DNA of 64,000 nt from Hymenobacter sp. APR13 (GCF_000737515.1 NZ_CP006587.1:558001-622000), one strand, 5' to 3'; positions 34,772-42,742 are shown, numbered from the stretch's first letter. Program-made: numbers and translations. Notes: generated by a model from the sequence alone, not told the origin.

Positions 34772-36828
34772 TGAGCAATACATCACTGGAGCAATTACAG
34801 TCCGAGTTAATAACTGCAGTAAATGTGGTTCCACCTGATGTTGACCTTATTCAGGAATTAACTAATAAAATCGCACGGTTGGATACCGACAATGTTCGGT
34901 TCACAATTGATGCTGGTATAATAAGCCGTTTGGGGCAAGAACTAGTTGGAAAGCAGGAGACTGCTGTAGCTGAACTAATCAAAAACGCTTATGATGCTGA
35001 CGCTACAGAAGTAAGAATCGTATTTAACAATACCGATACTCCAGGAGGAACATTAAGAATTGAAGACAATGGGCTCGGGATGACACGCGAGCAGCTATTG
35101 AACGGATTCATGCGCCTGTCATCTAATGACAAGTTGATTAATCCTTTGTCTGAACGTTATCATCGTCGCCGTGCAGGAAAAAAAGGAATTGGACGCTTTG
35201 CGGTGCAACGGCTTGGGGAGGAGCTGATATTAACAACCCAAACGGAAAGCTCTGCTAAGGCCCTCAGAGTAACCGTAAATTGGGAGTCGTTTCGTGCTGG
35301 CCGCGATTTGAGCACTATAACTAGTCGTGTAGAAGAGATTGATAAGGAATTGCCATTTGGCACAATTCTGTTTATTAAAAATCTTCGCGAAGCATGGAGC
35401 AATGCCGAACAACGACGCGTCTATAGATATGTTTCTGAGCTACTACAGCCTTATGCGCTTACTAAGTTTAAGATTCCTTCGCTTTCAAGTAACTCAAAGG
35501 TACACCCTGGGGAGTTAGGCAGGTTTGACGTTGAATTAATACATCAAAGTGGGGAGAAGGAAACAGTTGTTGCATCGAAGGATGAAACGATTTTTGCAAA
35601 CGCGTTAGGCGTAATTGAAGGCTATGTTGATGAAAAAGGGCATGGAATCTGGTCAATAGAGTCTAAAAAACTAGGTATTTCTGAAGAAACCTCTGATATA
35701 GGATTAGACCGCGAAAACAAGATACCCTTTCAGTATCTACGCAATGTTAGCCTTAAGGCGTACTACTATATATGGAATAATGATTTGTTTCCAAAATTGC
35801 TTTTTAGCACGCTCCAAGAAATTGGCAGACAGCAGGGTGGAATCCGTATCTTCCGCAATGGCTTTCGAGTATCGCCATATGGAGACCGGGACAACGACTG
35901 GTTAGAGCTAGATGCTTCGTATGCTGCGAGGCGTTTCTTGCCTGCCCATGCAAACAGCAATTTCATAGGCCTTATTGAGCTTAACGATATTAAAGGTCAT
36001 ATTTTCGAAGAAAGAGCCAGCAGGGAGGGATTGATTGAAAATGATGCATTTAAAGAGTTACAGAAGTTTGCTTATGGTGTGCTTACAGCTGGTATTCTTA
36101 GAATTGCTGAATCGAGAAATAAGAAGCAGACTGCTGGACAAACGAATTGGAAAAACAAGGATAATGAGAGCCCTGCGGAAACTTTAAAAGGAGCTGCCGA
36201 TAAAATACGGAATACTGTTGCTATTACCCGAGAGAGACTGAAAGAGCAAAGCAATCATAGAACGAAAGAAAACCAAACTGATAGCATTGTTAGCGTTATA
36301 GATACTTTCGAGAAGCTTGAAGTCGCTGTGGCAGCTCAACAAGCCGAATTGGACGAGCTTGTAAAAGTCGCAGATGTATTGGATGACGCTGCTTCTAGGG
36401 CTCATTTATTAATACAAGAGAATCAGATGTTGCGGGTGTTAGCAAGTCTCGGACTGCTAATTGGTGAATTTACACATGAAATAGTTCACGTATTAGGATC
36501 TGCACAGCAGAATGCAGACTCACTAGGGGAGTTATTAGTAAATGGAACACGCGAACAAAAGGCATTCGACCACTTGGGTTCTAACATAAGTCGATTACGT
36601 GGCTATTTGAATTTCTTCTACCAAACTATTGCCAGTAACGCTAGTCGGGAGTTAGTGCCTCAAAACTTACGAGCAGTAGGCAGGCAATTTGAAGAATCTA
36701 TGGGAGCAAGTATTAAACGTTCCGGTATCACATTTGAATTTGAACCGCTTGGATACGAATTGTTTACTCCGCCAATGCATGCATCTGAAATCAACTCTTT
36801 ACTTTTAATTTTTACTCCAACTCATTAA
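34771..36828 (+). CDS. Dual-GHKL histidine kinase, N-terminal part (frameshifted)
   Basis: Predicted 685 residues before an abnormal end. Residues 55-170 form a GHKL (Hsp90/MORC-like) ATPase: AVAELIKNAYDADATEVRI, EDNGLGMT and GKKGIGRFAVQRLGE. A middle beta domain and a coiled segment (IDTFEKLEVAVAAQQAELDEL) follow. Near residue 569 comes a histidine-kinase H-box (LIGEFTHEIVHVLGS) with the phosphoacceptor His569. The frame then ends in LLLIFTPTH; one added base near 36801-36818 would give LLLNFYSNSLKAIKRAG, an N-box, and continue into the next frame at 36861. So the real product is about 797 residues with a second, kinase-type ATPase. Coupled to the methyltransferase by TAATG. Confidence 0.78.
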   Translation: MSNTSLEQLQSELITAVNVVPPDVDLIQELTNKIARLDTDNVRFTIDAGIISRLGQELVGKQETAVAELIKNAYDADATEVRIVFNNTDTPGGTLRIEDNGLGMTREQLLNGFMRLSSNDKLINPLSERYHRRRAGKKGIGRFAVQRLGEELILTTQTESSAKALRVTVNWESFRAGRDLSTITSRVEEIDKELPFGTILFIKNLREAWSNAEQRRVYRYVSELLQPYALTKFKIPSLSSNSKVHPGELGRFDVELIHQSGEKETVVASKDETIFANALGVIEGYVDEKGHGIWSIESKKLGISEETSDIGLDRENKIPFQYLRNVSLKAYYYIWNNDLFPKLLFSTLQEIGRQQGGIRIFRNGFRVSPYGDRDNDWLELDASYAARRFLPAHANSNFIGLIELNDIKGHIFEERASREGLIENDAFKELQKFAYGVLTAGILRIAESRNKKQTAGQTNWKNKDNESPAETLKGAADKIRNTVAITRERLKEQSNHRTKENQTDSIVSVIDTFEKLEVAVAAQQAELDELVKVADVLDDAASRAHLLIQENQMLRVLASLGLLIGEFTHEIVHVLGSAQQNADSLGELLVNGTREQKAFDHLGSNISRLRGYLNFFYQTIASNASRELVPQNLRAVGRQFEESMGASIKRSGITFEFEPLGYELFTPPMHASEINSLLLIFTPTH

Positions 36829-36860
36829 AAGCTATTAAACGCGCTGGAACAGAGGGCCGA

Positions 36861-37163
36861 ATGCTACTTCGTGTTGGTGCGGAGGGTAATAGGGTTTTCT
36901 TAGAGTTTGCTGACAATGGGGATGGCATCCCGGAAGCCATTCGTGACAGAATCTTCAACGCGTTTTTTACAACTGCATCCCCTGCTAGTAGAGATAGTAC
37001 TTATGCTGAAGAAGCGCAAGGCAGTGGTTTAGGATTAAAAATTGTCTCTGACACTGTCGCTGTTTACGGCGGTGAGGTTTTTCTTTCTGCTGCGCCTTCT
37101 GGCTACACTACTTGCTTTAGAGTTGAGTTTCCTTCATATCTACCTGATGAATCAAACAGTTAA
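36861..37163 (+). CDS. C-terminal ATPase part of the dual-GHKL histidine kinase (after frameshift)
   Basis: This frame carries a histidine-kinase ATP-binding end: FLEFADNGDGIPEAIRDRIF (G1 box), NAFFTT (F box) and GSGLGLKIVSDTVAVYGG (G2 box), to residue 100. It begins in mid-domain, and the N-box is in the open stretch just before the ATG (about 36817-36860) in the same frame. A single base gain near 36801-36818 restores a full kinase of about 797 residues with the upstream gene. The ATG at 36861 is therefore probably not a real start. It overlaps the receiver gene by 17 bases. Confidence 0.75.
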   Translation: MLLRVGAEGNRVFLEFADNGDGIPEAIRDRIFNAFFTTASPASRDSTYAEEAQGSGLGLKIVSDTVAVYGGEVFLSAAPSGYTTCFRVEFPSYLPDESNS

Positions 37164-38304
37164 GTACCTCTGCGTCGATGACGAAGAGACAACATCAACA
37201 GAATCATTTCGAAACAACCTGAGTGGCGCTGAAGCTAGACTCTTAATTGAGCCAAGCTTGCCCGACATTTTCAGTGAAGAGGTCGATAATCTTAAGCGCA
37301 GTATTGTAGATAACGAATATTCTGGGCTATTGCTAGACCTACGCCTCGACGGGCCAGGAAGTAAAGCCCATTATAGGGCTCCGGCGCTTGTCCAAGAGAT
37401 CCATACTAGGGCTGCTGAAAAAGACTTCCCTGTACTTCCGCTTATTCTATGGTCAAATGATATTAAACTAAACATATCATATTGGCCAGACGATACTAGC
37501 CACGACCTGTTTGACTTAACAGTTTATAAGGAAAAGCTGGCTGGTAATGATTTGCCTTACGCTACCGAGAAAGCGCGCAAGATGGTCGCCTTAGTCGATG
37601 GATACGAAATGATCAGGTCATGTAATGTAGAAGGAGTTGAGAGGGCAGCTACATTATTGCAAAAATCTGTTGAGTTCGTTTCACAACTTGACCCACGGCT
37701 TTTATACCCTATTACTAAGCCGCTTTCAGAATCGTCAATATTCGATCAAGCTCGCTTTATACACCGGCAGTTGCTAAATATACCAAATAGTGCATTAGTA
37801 TCTAGTGAGATTTTGGCTGCACGGTTAGGGTTGGATATAAGGGAAGTGCCTAATTTTGATGATGCAGCGACTGAACTGTTTCCTAATGCACGCTACACAG
37901 GTGCTTTTGCGTATGGGTGGCCATGCTGGTGGATGCCCATAGTTGAAAAGGATTGGCAAAATATGCCAAAGTCTCCCGGTGTACTTAGGCAATTAACAGC
38001 AGAACAGCGTGTCGCATTTATCAATAGTTCACTAAAGCGTGATGATTATAAACCTGCTCAGGGCATTGAGTGGACTAAGTCGAAAGCATTTTGGACTGTC
38101 TGCCAAATCACCAGAAAGCCTCTAGACCCTCGAAATGGGTACGTTGTAAATAGGCAGCTATACCCATGGCAGTTAACTCAATACTTATCCCTGCATGGCA
38201 AGCTAGACGGCAGCACAGAAGCGAATCGCATTGACATTGACCCATTAGATATTGAACGTTTTGATGATGATAAAGCCACCACATTAGCTGCATTAAAAAA
38301 ATGA
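37147..38304 (+). CDS. Receiver-domain (response-regulator) protein with unknown C-terminal domain
   Basis: Predicted 385 residues, starting with the ATG at 37147. Residues 1-130 are a complete receiver: VDDEE (acidic pair Asp11/Asp12), the phosphoacceptor Asp64 in GLLLDLRLDG, Ser103 in LILWSND, and Lys128 in VYKEKL. The remaining 250 residues show no DNA-binding helix-turn-helix; I see a helical part (ERAATLLQKSVEFVSQL) and a Trp/Cys-rich end (YGWPCWWMPIVEKDW, then CQITRKPLDPRNGYVV), which I do not recognise. It is preceded with a 17-base overlap by the kinase gene and followed by an ATGA overlap. The context strongly suggests that the dual-ATPase kinase phosphorylates it to switch an effector activity. 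Confidence 0.78.
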   Translation: MNQTVKYLCVDDEETTSTESFRNNLSGAEARLLIEPSLPDIFSEEVDNLKRSIVDNEYSGLLLDLRLDGPGSKAHYRAPALVQEIHTRAAEKDFPVLPLILWSNDIKLNISYWPDDTSHDLFDLTVYKEKLAGNDLPYATEKARKMVALVDGYEMIRSCNVEGVERAATLLQKSVEFVSQLDPRLLYPITKPLSESSIFDQARFIHRQLLNIPNSALVSSEILAARLGLDIREVPNFDDAATELFPNARYTGAFAYGWPCWWMPIVEKDWQNMPKSPGVLRQLTAEQRVAFINSSLKRDDYKPAQGIEWTKSKAFWTVCQITRKPLDPRNGYVVNRQLYPWQLTQYLSLHGKLDGSTEANRIDIDPLDIERFDDDKATTLAALKK

Positions 38305-39056
38305 AATCAGGTGGTAACTACGCTTCATCGCTCAGAAAATTAGTAACTTCTTTACGCAAAGCTGTTCCGGCTTTTGAATGGGATGAAATAGATGGCTTAG
38401 CAGGATATTGTCACGGAATCTCCAGTAAGCTCAAATTATGGGAATATGAGCTTAAAGATTTTTCCTTTCCATCCCAAACATTAAAAATTGCAGAATTAGA
38501 TAAAGTTCATCCGGTTACAGTTAAGAATTACAAAGTCGTTTTGTCTATAGAAGCTAGCGGCACATTCATTGATGCAGGTACCGTTGAAGACCCTATCAAA
38601 GATTTGGAAGTGAATATTGTAGTAACTGATTTGCCGGGTGAAGAACCTGAGTCCATATACTGCGCTTGGCACCTAGATAGTCATCCGCCAAAAAACTCTA
38701 AGGGTCCAACGGCTAGTAAATTTGCTCATCCTCGTTATCATTGGCAGTACGGAGGGAAAAAGGTATGGGAAAATATCAATCCTGATTTTTATGGTTCTCA
38801 CTTACTTTTAGAATCTCCACGACTTCCCCATCCACCTCTCGATATAATACTTGCCATTGACTTTGTTTTTGCTAATTACTATGCTAAACAATGGCAAACT
38901 TTGAGAGAAGATGACGAATACCAGAGAGTCATAGAAGAGGCGCAAGAGAGATTCTGGAAGCCCTATTTCTTAAAAATTCAGGATAACTGGATGAACCGTT
39001 CCGCTGCTGCCCCACTTGACCTGATGCCATTTTTCTTTCCTAAAATTTTGGATTAA
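38301..39056 (+). CDS. Unrecognised protein, fourth gene of the kinase module
   Basis: Predicted 251-residue soluble protein of no family I know. Segments of interest: a basic N terminus (SSLRKLVTSLRKAVPAF), a beta part with YKVVLSIEASGTFID and VNIVVTDLPGEEPES, a His-rich region (IYCAWHLDSHPPKN, then FAHPRYHWQYGGKKVWE) and an unusual hydrophobic PRLPHPPLDIILAIDFVF helix. The His, Asp and Trp residues could make a metal or catalytic site, but I cannot identify it. Its ATG overlaps the receiver stop (ATGA), so it is translated together with it. It is the last gene of the module and is convergent with the DnaB gene. Likely the effector or a partner of the receiver protein; this is inference. Confidence 0.68.
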   Translation: MKSGGNYASSLRKLVTSLRKAVPAFEWDEIDGLAGYCHGISSKLKLWEYELKDFSFPSQTLKIAELDKVHPVTVKNYKVVLSIEASGTFIDAGTVEDPIKDLEVNIVVTDLPGEEPESIYCAWHLDSHPPKNSKGPTASKFAHPRYHWQYGGKKVWENINPDFYGSHLLLESPRLPHPPLDIILAIDFVFANYYAKQWQTLREDDEYQRVIEEAQERFWKPYFLKIQDNWMNRSAAAPLDLMPFFFPKILD

Positions 39057-39071
39057 TGCAGACAGAAATAA

Positions 39072-40445
39072 TTAAATAAGATTTGTGAACACACCTCTCC
39101 GCATCGAGCAAGCCACAATCACCTCGTCCGTAGCCCCGTTGCGGTGCTTGGCTACGTCGAACAGCACAGTGTCAGCAGTGGGGGTACCGTCCTCGTACTC
39201 GGCGATGCTGTAGTACTCGCCGCGCCAGAGGAAGATGATGCAGTCGGCATCCTGCTCCAGGCTGCCGGACTCGCGCAGGTCCGAGAGCAGCGGGCGCTTC
39301 TCCCCTCCCCTTTTCTCCACGTCGCGGCTGAGTTGTGACAGGGCAATGACGGGGGCGTTGAGCTCCTTGGCCAGCTCCTTGAGGCTGCGGCTGATACTGC
39401 CTACCTCCTGCTCCCGGTTGCCTTTGGTGTCGCCGCGCATGAGCTGGATGTAGTCGACCAGCACCAGGCTCAGGGGGTGCTGGGCGTGGAGGCGGGCGCA
39501 CTTGGCGCGCAGCTGCTGAATACTCAAGCCGGGCGTGTCGTCGAGGTGCAGGGCGTGGCCGTGGGTGTGGAGGCGCCGGGCCTGCTCGCGGATGTGCGCC
39601 ACCTGCTCCAGGCCGCCGGGGAGGTTGCCGCGGCGCAGGTCGGAGTTGGAGTAGCCGGGCACCTCGCTGGCAATCATGCGCTGCATGAGCTGCAGGGTGG
39701 GCATTTCGAGGCTGAAGATGGCGGTGTGGTGGCCGTGTTCGAGGGCGGCGGTGCGGGCGAAATGCAGCAAAGCGGCCGTTTTGCCCATGGCGGGCCGGGC
39801 CGCCAGAATGATCAGGTCGCCCGGCTGCCAGCCGCCGGTCAGGCCGTCGAGCTGGGTGAGGCCGGTAGGAATGCCGGTGAGGCCGTGCTGGCCGACTGAC
39901 TGCGCGAGGCGGTCGAAGGCGGGGCCGAAAGCGGCGGCGGCCGTCTGGCCAGGGCGGGTTTCGAGGGTGCGGTGCAGGCTGGTGAGATGGGTCTGGGCGA
40001 TGGCCAGCAGCGCCAGCGGGTCGCGGGTGTCGTCGTAGCCGTAGGCGGTCAGCTCGGTGCCGGCGCCGATGATGACACGGCGGGCGTACTGCTCCAGCAG
40101 GATGCGGCAGTGGGTTTCGAAGTGAGCAGCGGAGTTGATGCGGCTGGTGAGACCTGCCACGAAGGCGGGGCCGCCGGTGCGTGCCAGCGTGCCGCGGTGG
40201 CGCAGCTGGGCCACCACGGTAAGCAGGTCGGCGTGTTCGCCCTGCTGCACCAGGTCGCGGATGGCCAGGTAGACCTGCCGGTGCGCAGCGGAGTAGAACA
40301 CGTCCTCGGTGGGCAGGGTGACGAGCAGGGTGCGCTGGGCACTGGCTTCGAGCAGCGCCGCGCCCAGGACGGCGGCTTCCAGGTCCAGAGCCTGGGGCGG
40401 CGTTTTATAGCTGTTAGCTGATAGCTGTTGGCTGTTGGCTTGCAT
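39072..40445 (-). CDS. dnaB: DnaB-like replicative DNA helicase
   Basis: Predicted 457-residue hexameric helicase. The N-terminal DnaB domain (about 15-125: LEAAVLGAALLEASAQRTL) and the RecA-like C-terminal motor (about 180-457) are both present, with AARPAMGKTAALLHFA (Walker A), LSLVLVDYIQLM (Walker B), NAPVIALSQLSRDVEKR and DLRESGSLEQDADCIIF. It unwinds DNA at the fork; copies in a phage-like region with a replication initiator nearby usually serve the element's own replication. The first 18 residues (MQANSQQLSANSY) are encoded by an AGCT-rich palindromic repeat, so the true start may be further in. It is the last gene of a five-gene reverse-strand run. Confidence 0.9.
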   Translation of the reverse strand: MQANSQQLSANSYKTPPQALDLEAAVLGAALLEASAQRTLLVTLPTEDVFYSAAHRQVYLAIRDLVQQGEHADLLTVVAQLRHRGTLARTGGPAFVAGLTSRINSAAHFETHCRILLEQYARRVIIGAGTELTAYGYDDTRDPLALLAIAQTHLTSLHRTLETRPGQTAAAAFGPAFDRLAQSVGQHGLTGIPTGLTQLDGLTGGWQPGDLIILAARPAMGKTAALLHFARTAALEHGHHTAIFSLEMPTLQLMQRMIASEVPGYSNSDLRRGNLPGGLEQVAHIREQARRLHTHGHALHLDDTPGLSIQQLRAKCARLHAQHPLSLVLVDYIQLMRGDTKGNREQEVGSISRSLKELAKELNAPVIALSQLSRDVEKRGGEKRPLLSDLRESGSLEQDADCIIFLWRGEYYSIAEYEDGTPTADTVLFDVAKHRNGATDEVIVACSMRRGVFTNLI

Positions 40446-40549
40446 AGCTGATGGCTGTTGGCTGATGGCTGTTAGCTTTTTTTACTGGTCAGGATATTGG
40501 GGGCGGAGCTAACAGCTAACAGCCATCAGCTAATAGCCAAAAACCTAGC
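40408..40549. repeat. AGCT-rich palindromic repeat cluster
   Basis: Units like AGCTGTTAGCTGATAGCTG and GCTGATGGCTGTTAGC run from 40408 to 40479, then a run of T residues, then the complementary GCTAACAGCTAACAGCC arm from 40506 to about 40540. The two halves pair into a long hairpin. It overlaps the start of the helicase gene on one side and the end of the replication-protein gene on the other. Confidence 0.8.
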
Positions 40550-41379
40550 TCCAGCGGGCGGGATCGGGGGATTTGGGGGCGGTGCGGGCGCGGGCCGGGG
40601 CAGGTGGGCCGGTGCCGGTGCGGGCGGCGGCCGTGGCCTGGAACTGGGGGCGGCGGCGCATCCAGTTGCGGAAGGCAGCGCGCCAGTCGGCCATGGGGGT
40701 TTTTGCCGCTCACGCGCCAGCCGTTGCTTTCGTAGTGGTCGCAGAAGGCGGCGGCTTCGGTCTGGGCGTCGGAACTGGCGGGGAACTGTTCGGTGGCAAA
40801 GGCCTGGACCTCGGCGGGCGAGGGCGGCGCCGCGGGCCCTTTCTTCCGGGCGTCAGCCGGTTTTTTAGCGGACTTCTCCTTCCTCATTTCTTCAACGAGG
40901 GGCGCGGGCGGGGTGGCGTCAGCCACCTCTCTCTCTATTATTGAAGATGTAGTTGAAGATGAAAATGAAGGGGTTGGAATTTGCTTAACCCGGGTGGTTG
41001 CCTTTTGCTTGGGCTTTTGGTTAAGCAAATGGGGGTTACCGCCCTTTTTACCCGCCTCCGTGCGTACCCGGCGCAGCTTCTCATCTTTGACCATGCGGCG
41101 GCAGAACAGCGCGCCGTCGGACTCGCGGCGGCTGGCCACGCCGAAGGTTAGCAGGGTGGTTAGAATTTGGTTGGCGGTTTGGTTATCCAAACCCAGGCGG
41201 CGGGCTATGACGGCATCGGGCATGGGCTGGCCGTTGACGAGCAGCACGCCGCGCTCGTCCGAGTCATGCATCATCAGCAGCAACTCAAACCAAGCCCCAC
41301 GCTGTGCGAGGTCCAGGGCCTGCACGCCCTGGTCTTTGTGCCAGTCGCCGGGGTAGAATTGGATAGCCGGAAGTTTCAT
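40516..41379 (-). CDS. Phage-type replication protein, with probable frameshift near the end
   Basis: Predicted 287 residues as read, beginning MKLPAIQFYPGDWHKD, a DUF1376-like opening common in phage replication proteins, with a winged-helix-like region (RGAWFELLLMMHDSDERGV and ANQILTTLLTFGV). After YESNGWRVSGK the frame becomes Pro/His/Arg-rich. Removing one base from the T-run at 40700-40704 instead gives GKTPMADWRAAFRNWMRR, the C-terminal motif known in DnaT-like and phage replication proteins, and a stop at 40545. I therefore think the real gene spans 40545-41379 and that the present frame end is an error or a mutation. It sits directly before the DnaB gene and probably loads it. Confidence 0.75.
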   Translation of the reverse strand: MKLPAIQFYPGDWHKDQGVQALDLAQRGAWFELLLMMHDSDERGVLLVNGQPMPDAVIARRLGLDNQTANQILTTLLTFGVASRRESDGALFCRRMVKDEKLRRVRTEAGKKGGNPHLLNQKPKQKATTRVKQIPTPSFSSSTTSSIIEREVADATPPAPLVEEMRKEKSAKKPADARKKGPAAPPSPAEVQAFATEQFPASSDAQTEAAAFCDHYESNGWRVSGKNPHGRLARCLPQLDAPPPPVPGHGRRPHRHRPTCPGPRPHRPQIPRSRPLELGFWLLADGC

Positions 41380-41386
41380 CGAGGTG

Positions 41387-41453
41387 AGCTGTTAGCTATT
41401 GGCTGTTAGCCGTTAGCGTCGTTCAAAAACCAGGAGCTATCAGCTAAAAGCTT
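41387..41453. repeat. AGCT-rich palindromic repeat cluster
   Basis: AGCTGTTAGCTATTGGCTG followed by AGCTATCAGCTAAAAGC in the other direction. It fills the gap between the replication-protein gene and the preceding hypothetical gene. Similar in kind to the cluster at 40.41 kb. Confidence 0.7.
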
Positions 41454-41983
41454 AGAAGCAGCTGGCGGTCGGGGGCGCACTTGCCGCGCAGGGCAGCTTC
41501 GACTTCGGCTATGGTTTGTTGCACGGCGGTTTCAAGCAGGCCGGCGTAGGAATAGGCGTCGGGGGTTTCGTCGTCGAAGGCCACGTGAGGGCTGGTGAGG
41601 TTGAGCACTTTGCCGCCGGCCAGCTCGCGGCGGCCGATGAGGGTGATGCCGGCGCCGGCCCTGCTGAGCGAGAAGCCCGTGACGGCGAAGGGACGAAACA
41701 GCGCGGGCAGCTCCTCGGCCTCGTCGGGCCAGAAATCAGGCGTTTCCGGCAGCTGCTCGGTGAGCAGGCAGAGGTGGGGCACCAGGCGGGTGAGGCAGTG
41801 CAGCAGGTCGGGGTGGACGGGCTCGTGGCAGGTCAGGGCGAAGGCGCGGGGTGGCGCGTTGGCGGTGCGCTGCTCAGTGAACTCGCAGGTGAGCTGGCCT
41901 TCCCTGATTTTGGCCTTCTGTACGGTGATAAGAGACTGAAGGGCGGGGTTGTCGGGGCCGACAACGGGCAGTAGCGGGGACAT
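41444..41983 (-). CDS. Hypothetical protein of the replication/control run
   Basis: Predicted 179-residue soluble protein starting MSPLLPVVGPDNPALQSL. A segment of alternating beta strands (LTCEFTEQRTANAPPRAFAL), then CHEPVHPDLLHCLTRLVPHL, then ITLIGRRELAGGKVLNL and a helical end. The family is not recognised. It lies third in the reverse-strand run, between the excisionase-like gene and the replication-protein gene, so a role in the element's replication is plausible. The longer frame to 42424 is not protein-like and I reject it. Confidence 0.62.
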   Translation of the reverse strand: MSPLLPVVGPDNPALQSLITVQKAKIREGQLTCEFTEQRTANAPPRAFALTCHEPVHPDLLHCLTRLVPHLCLLTEQLPETPDFWPDEAEELPALFRPFAVTGFSLSRAGAGITLIGRRELAGGKVLNLTSPHVAFDDETPDAYSYAGLLETAVQQTIAEVEAALRGKCAPDRQLLLSF

Positions 41984-42060
41984 AGCAGAATAGATTGACA
42001 CCGGGTAGCCACGGCACGCAGGGGCCGATAAGCGCTGGCGCGGGTAGACGATGAAAACGA

Positions 42061-42378
42061 CTAGGCGGCCGGGACTAGCAGCGCCGCTGCCTCCTCCCCT
42101 TCCAGGGGCAGGCGGTGGTAGCGGCGCAGGTAGCGCACGAGCTCGGAAAGGCGGAAGCCCCAGGACTTCTCGTTGATGCGTACGCCCTGCACGCGGCCCT
42201 TGCGGCGGGCTTTGCGCAGGCCTTCGGGGGTGAGGCGCAGGAAGGTGGCAGCTTCCCGGACCGTGAGGATGCGGTCGGGCGCGGGCGGGGGTGGCGCGGG
42301 GGTGGCAGCTTTCAGAGCCTGCACGTCGGAGAGCAGCTGCTGCCACTCTTGTTCGGAAACCAGGATGGCGTGCTGCAT
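42061..42378 (-). CDS. Excisionase/MerR-like helix-turn-helix protein
   Basis: Predicted 105-residue DNA-binding protein. After a short coiled start (EQEWQQLLSDVQALKAA) and a proline-rich linker comes a helix-turn-helix of the HTH_17/excisionase type: ILTVREAATFLRLTPEGLRK, then ARRKGRVQGVRI and a wing ending in RLSELVRYLRR. These proteins direct excision by an integrase or regulate element genes. No integrase is seen in the window. It is the second gene of the reverse-strand run, two bases from the gene before it. Confidence 0.8.
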   Translation of the reverse strand: MQHAILVSEQEWQQLLSDVQALKAATPAPPPPAPDRILTVREAATFLRLTPEGLRKARRKGRVQGVRINEKSWGFRLSELVRYLRRYHRLPLEGEEAAALLVPAA

Positions 42379-42380
42379 GG

Positions 42381-42629
42381 CTAGGCGGCGGTGACTTTGG
42401 TGACGCGCTTCTCCAGGTCGGCAATGCGCTTGCGCTCCTCTTCCACCACGCAGATAAAGGCCTCGGCCACGTCGGCGTTATGGTAGCGGCCGCTGAGTAC
42501 GTTGTAGACCTGCTGCTTGGAAAACTCCTGACCCCGGGCGGCCAGATACTCGACCGTGCGGCGAGCGTAGTCGTTGCGCTTGGGCAAAGTGGCCCGCAGT
42601 TCCGAAATCTTCTTTGCCAATTGTTCCAT
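42381..42629 (-). CDS. Small HTH-like regulator, divergent from the S24 repressor
   Basis: Predicted 82 residues, starting with the ATG at 42629 (MEQLAKKISELRATLPK). A central helix pair (FSKQQVYNVLSGRYHNADV) resembles a helix-turn-helix of the kind found in small Cro-like or phage antirepressor proteins; the end is a short coiled helix (EEERKRIADLEKRV). Its position, divergent from the S24 repressor with about 110 bases between, is where a phage cro gene usually sits. I do not recognise the exact family. Confidence 0.6.
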   Translation of the reverse strand: MEQLAKKISELRATLPKRNDYARRTVEYLAARGQEFSKQQVYNVLSGRYHNADVAEAFICVVEEERKRIADLEKRVTKVTAA

Positions 42630-42653
42630 TTTGTTTGCTGTTTTGTATCTTTG
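42621..42653 (+). promoter_or_regulatory. Candidate promoter of the S24 repressor gene
   Basis: TATCTTTG at 42646-42653 matches the Bacteroidetes -7 element TAnnTTTG exactly; TTG at 42621-42623 lies 22 bases before it, one more than the usual maximum. Initiation would fall about 80 bases upstream of the repressor gene. Short inverted ACAAA/TTTGT half-sites (around 42688-42702) lie just downstream and could be an autoregulatory operator. Confidence 0.5.
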
Positions 42654-42742
42654 TTTAGACCTTAGTCGTACAAACCTGGCGAACAAACTTGATTTGTGCA
42701 ACAAAAGTTTACACCAAAACAGCAAAAATAGTGGCACAAGAA

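Noticed and set aside
41984..42424. Upstream extension of the 41444-41983 gene
   Set aside because: The extra 147 residues are Pro/Arg-rich and lie over the excisionase-like gene in another frame.
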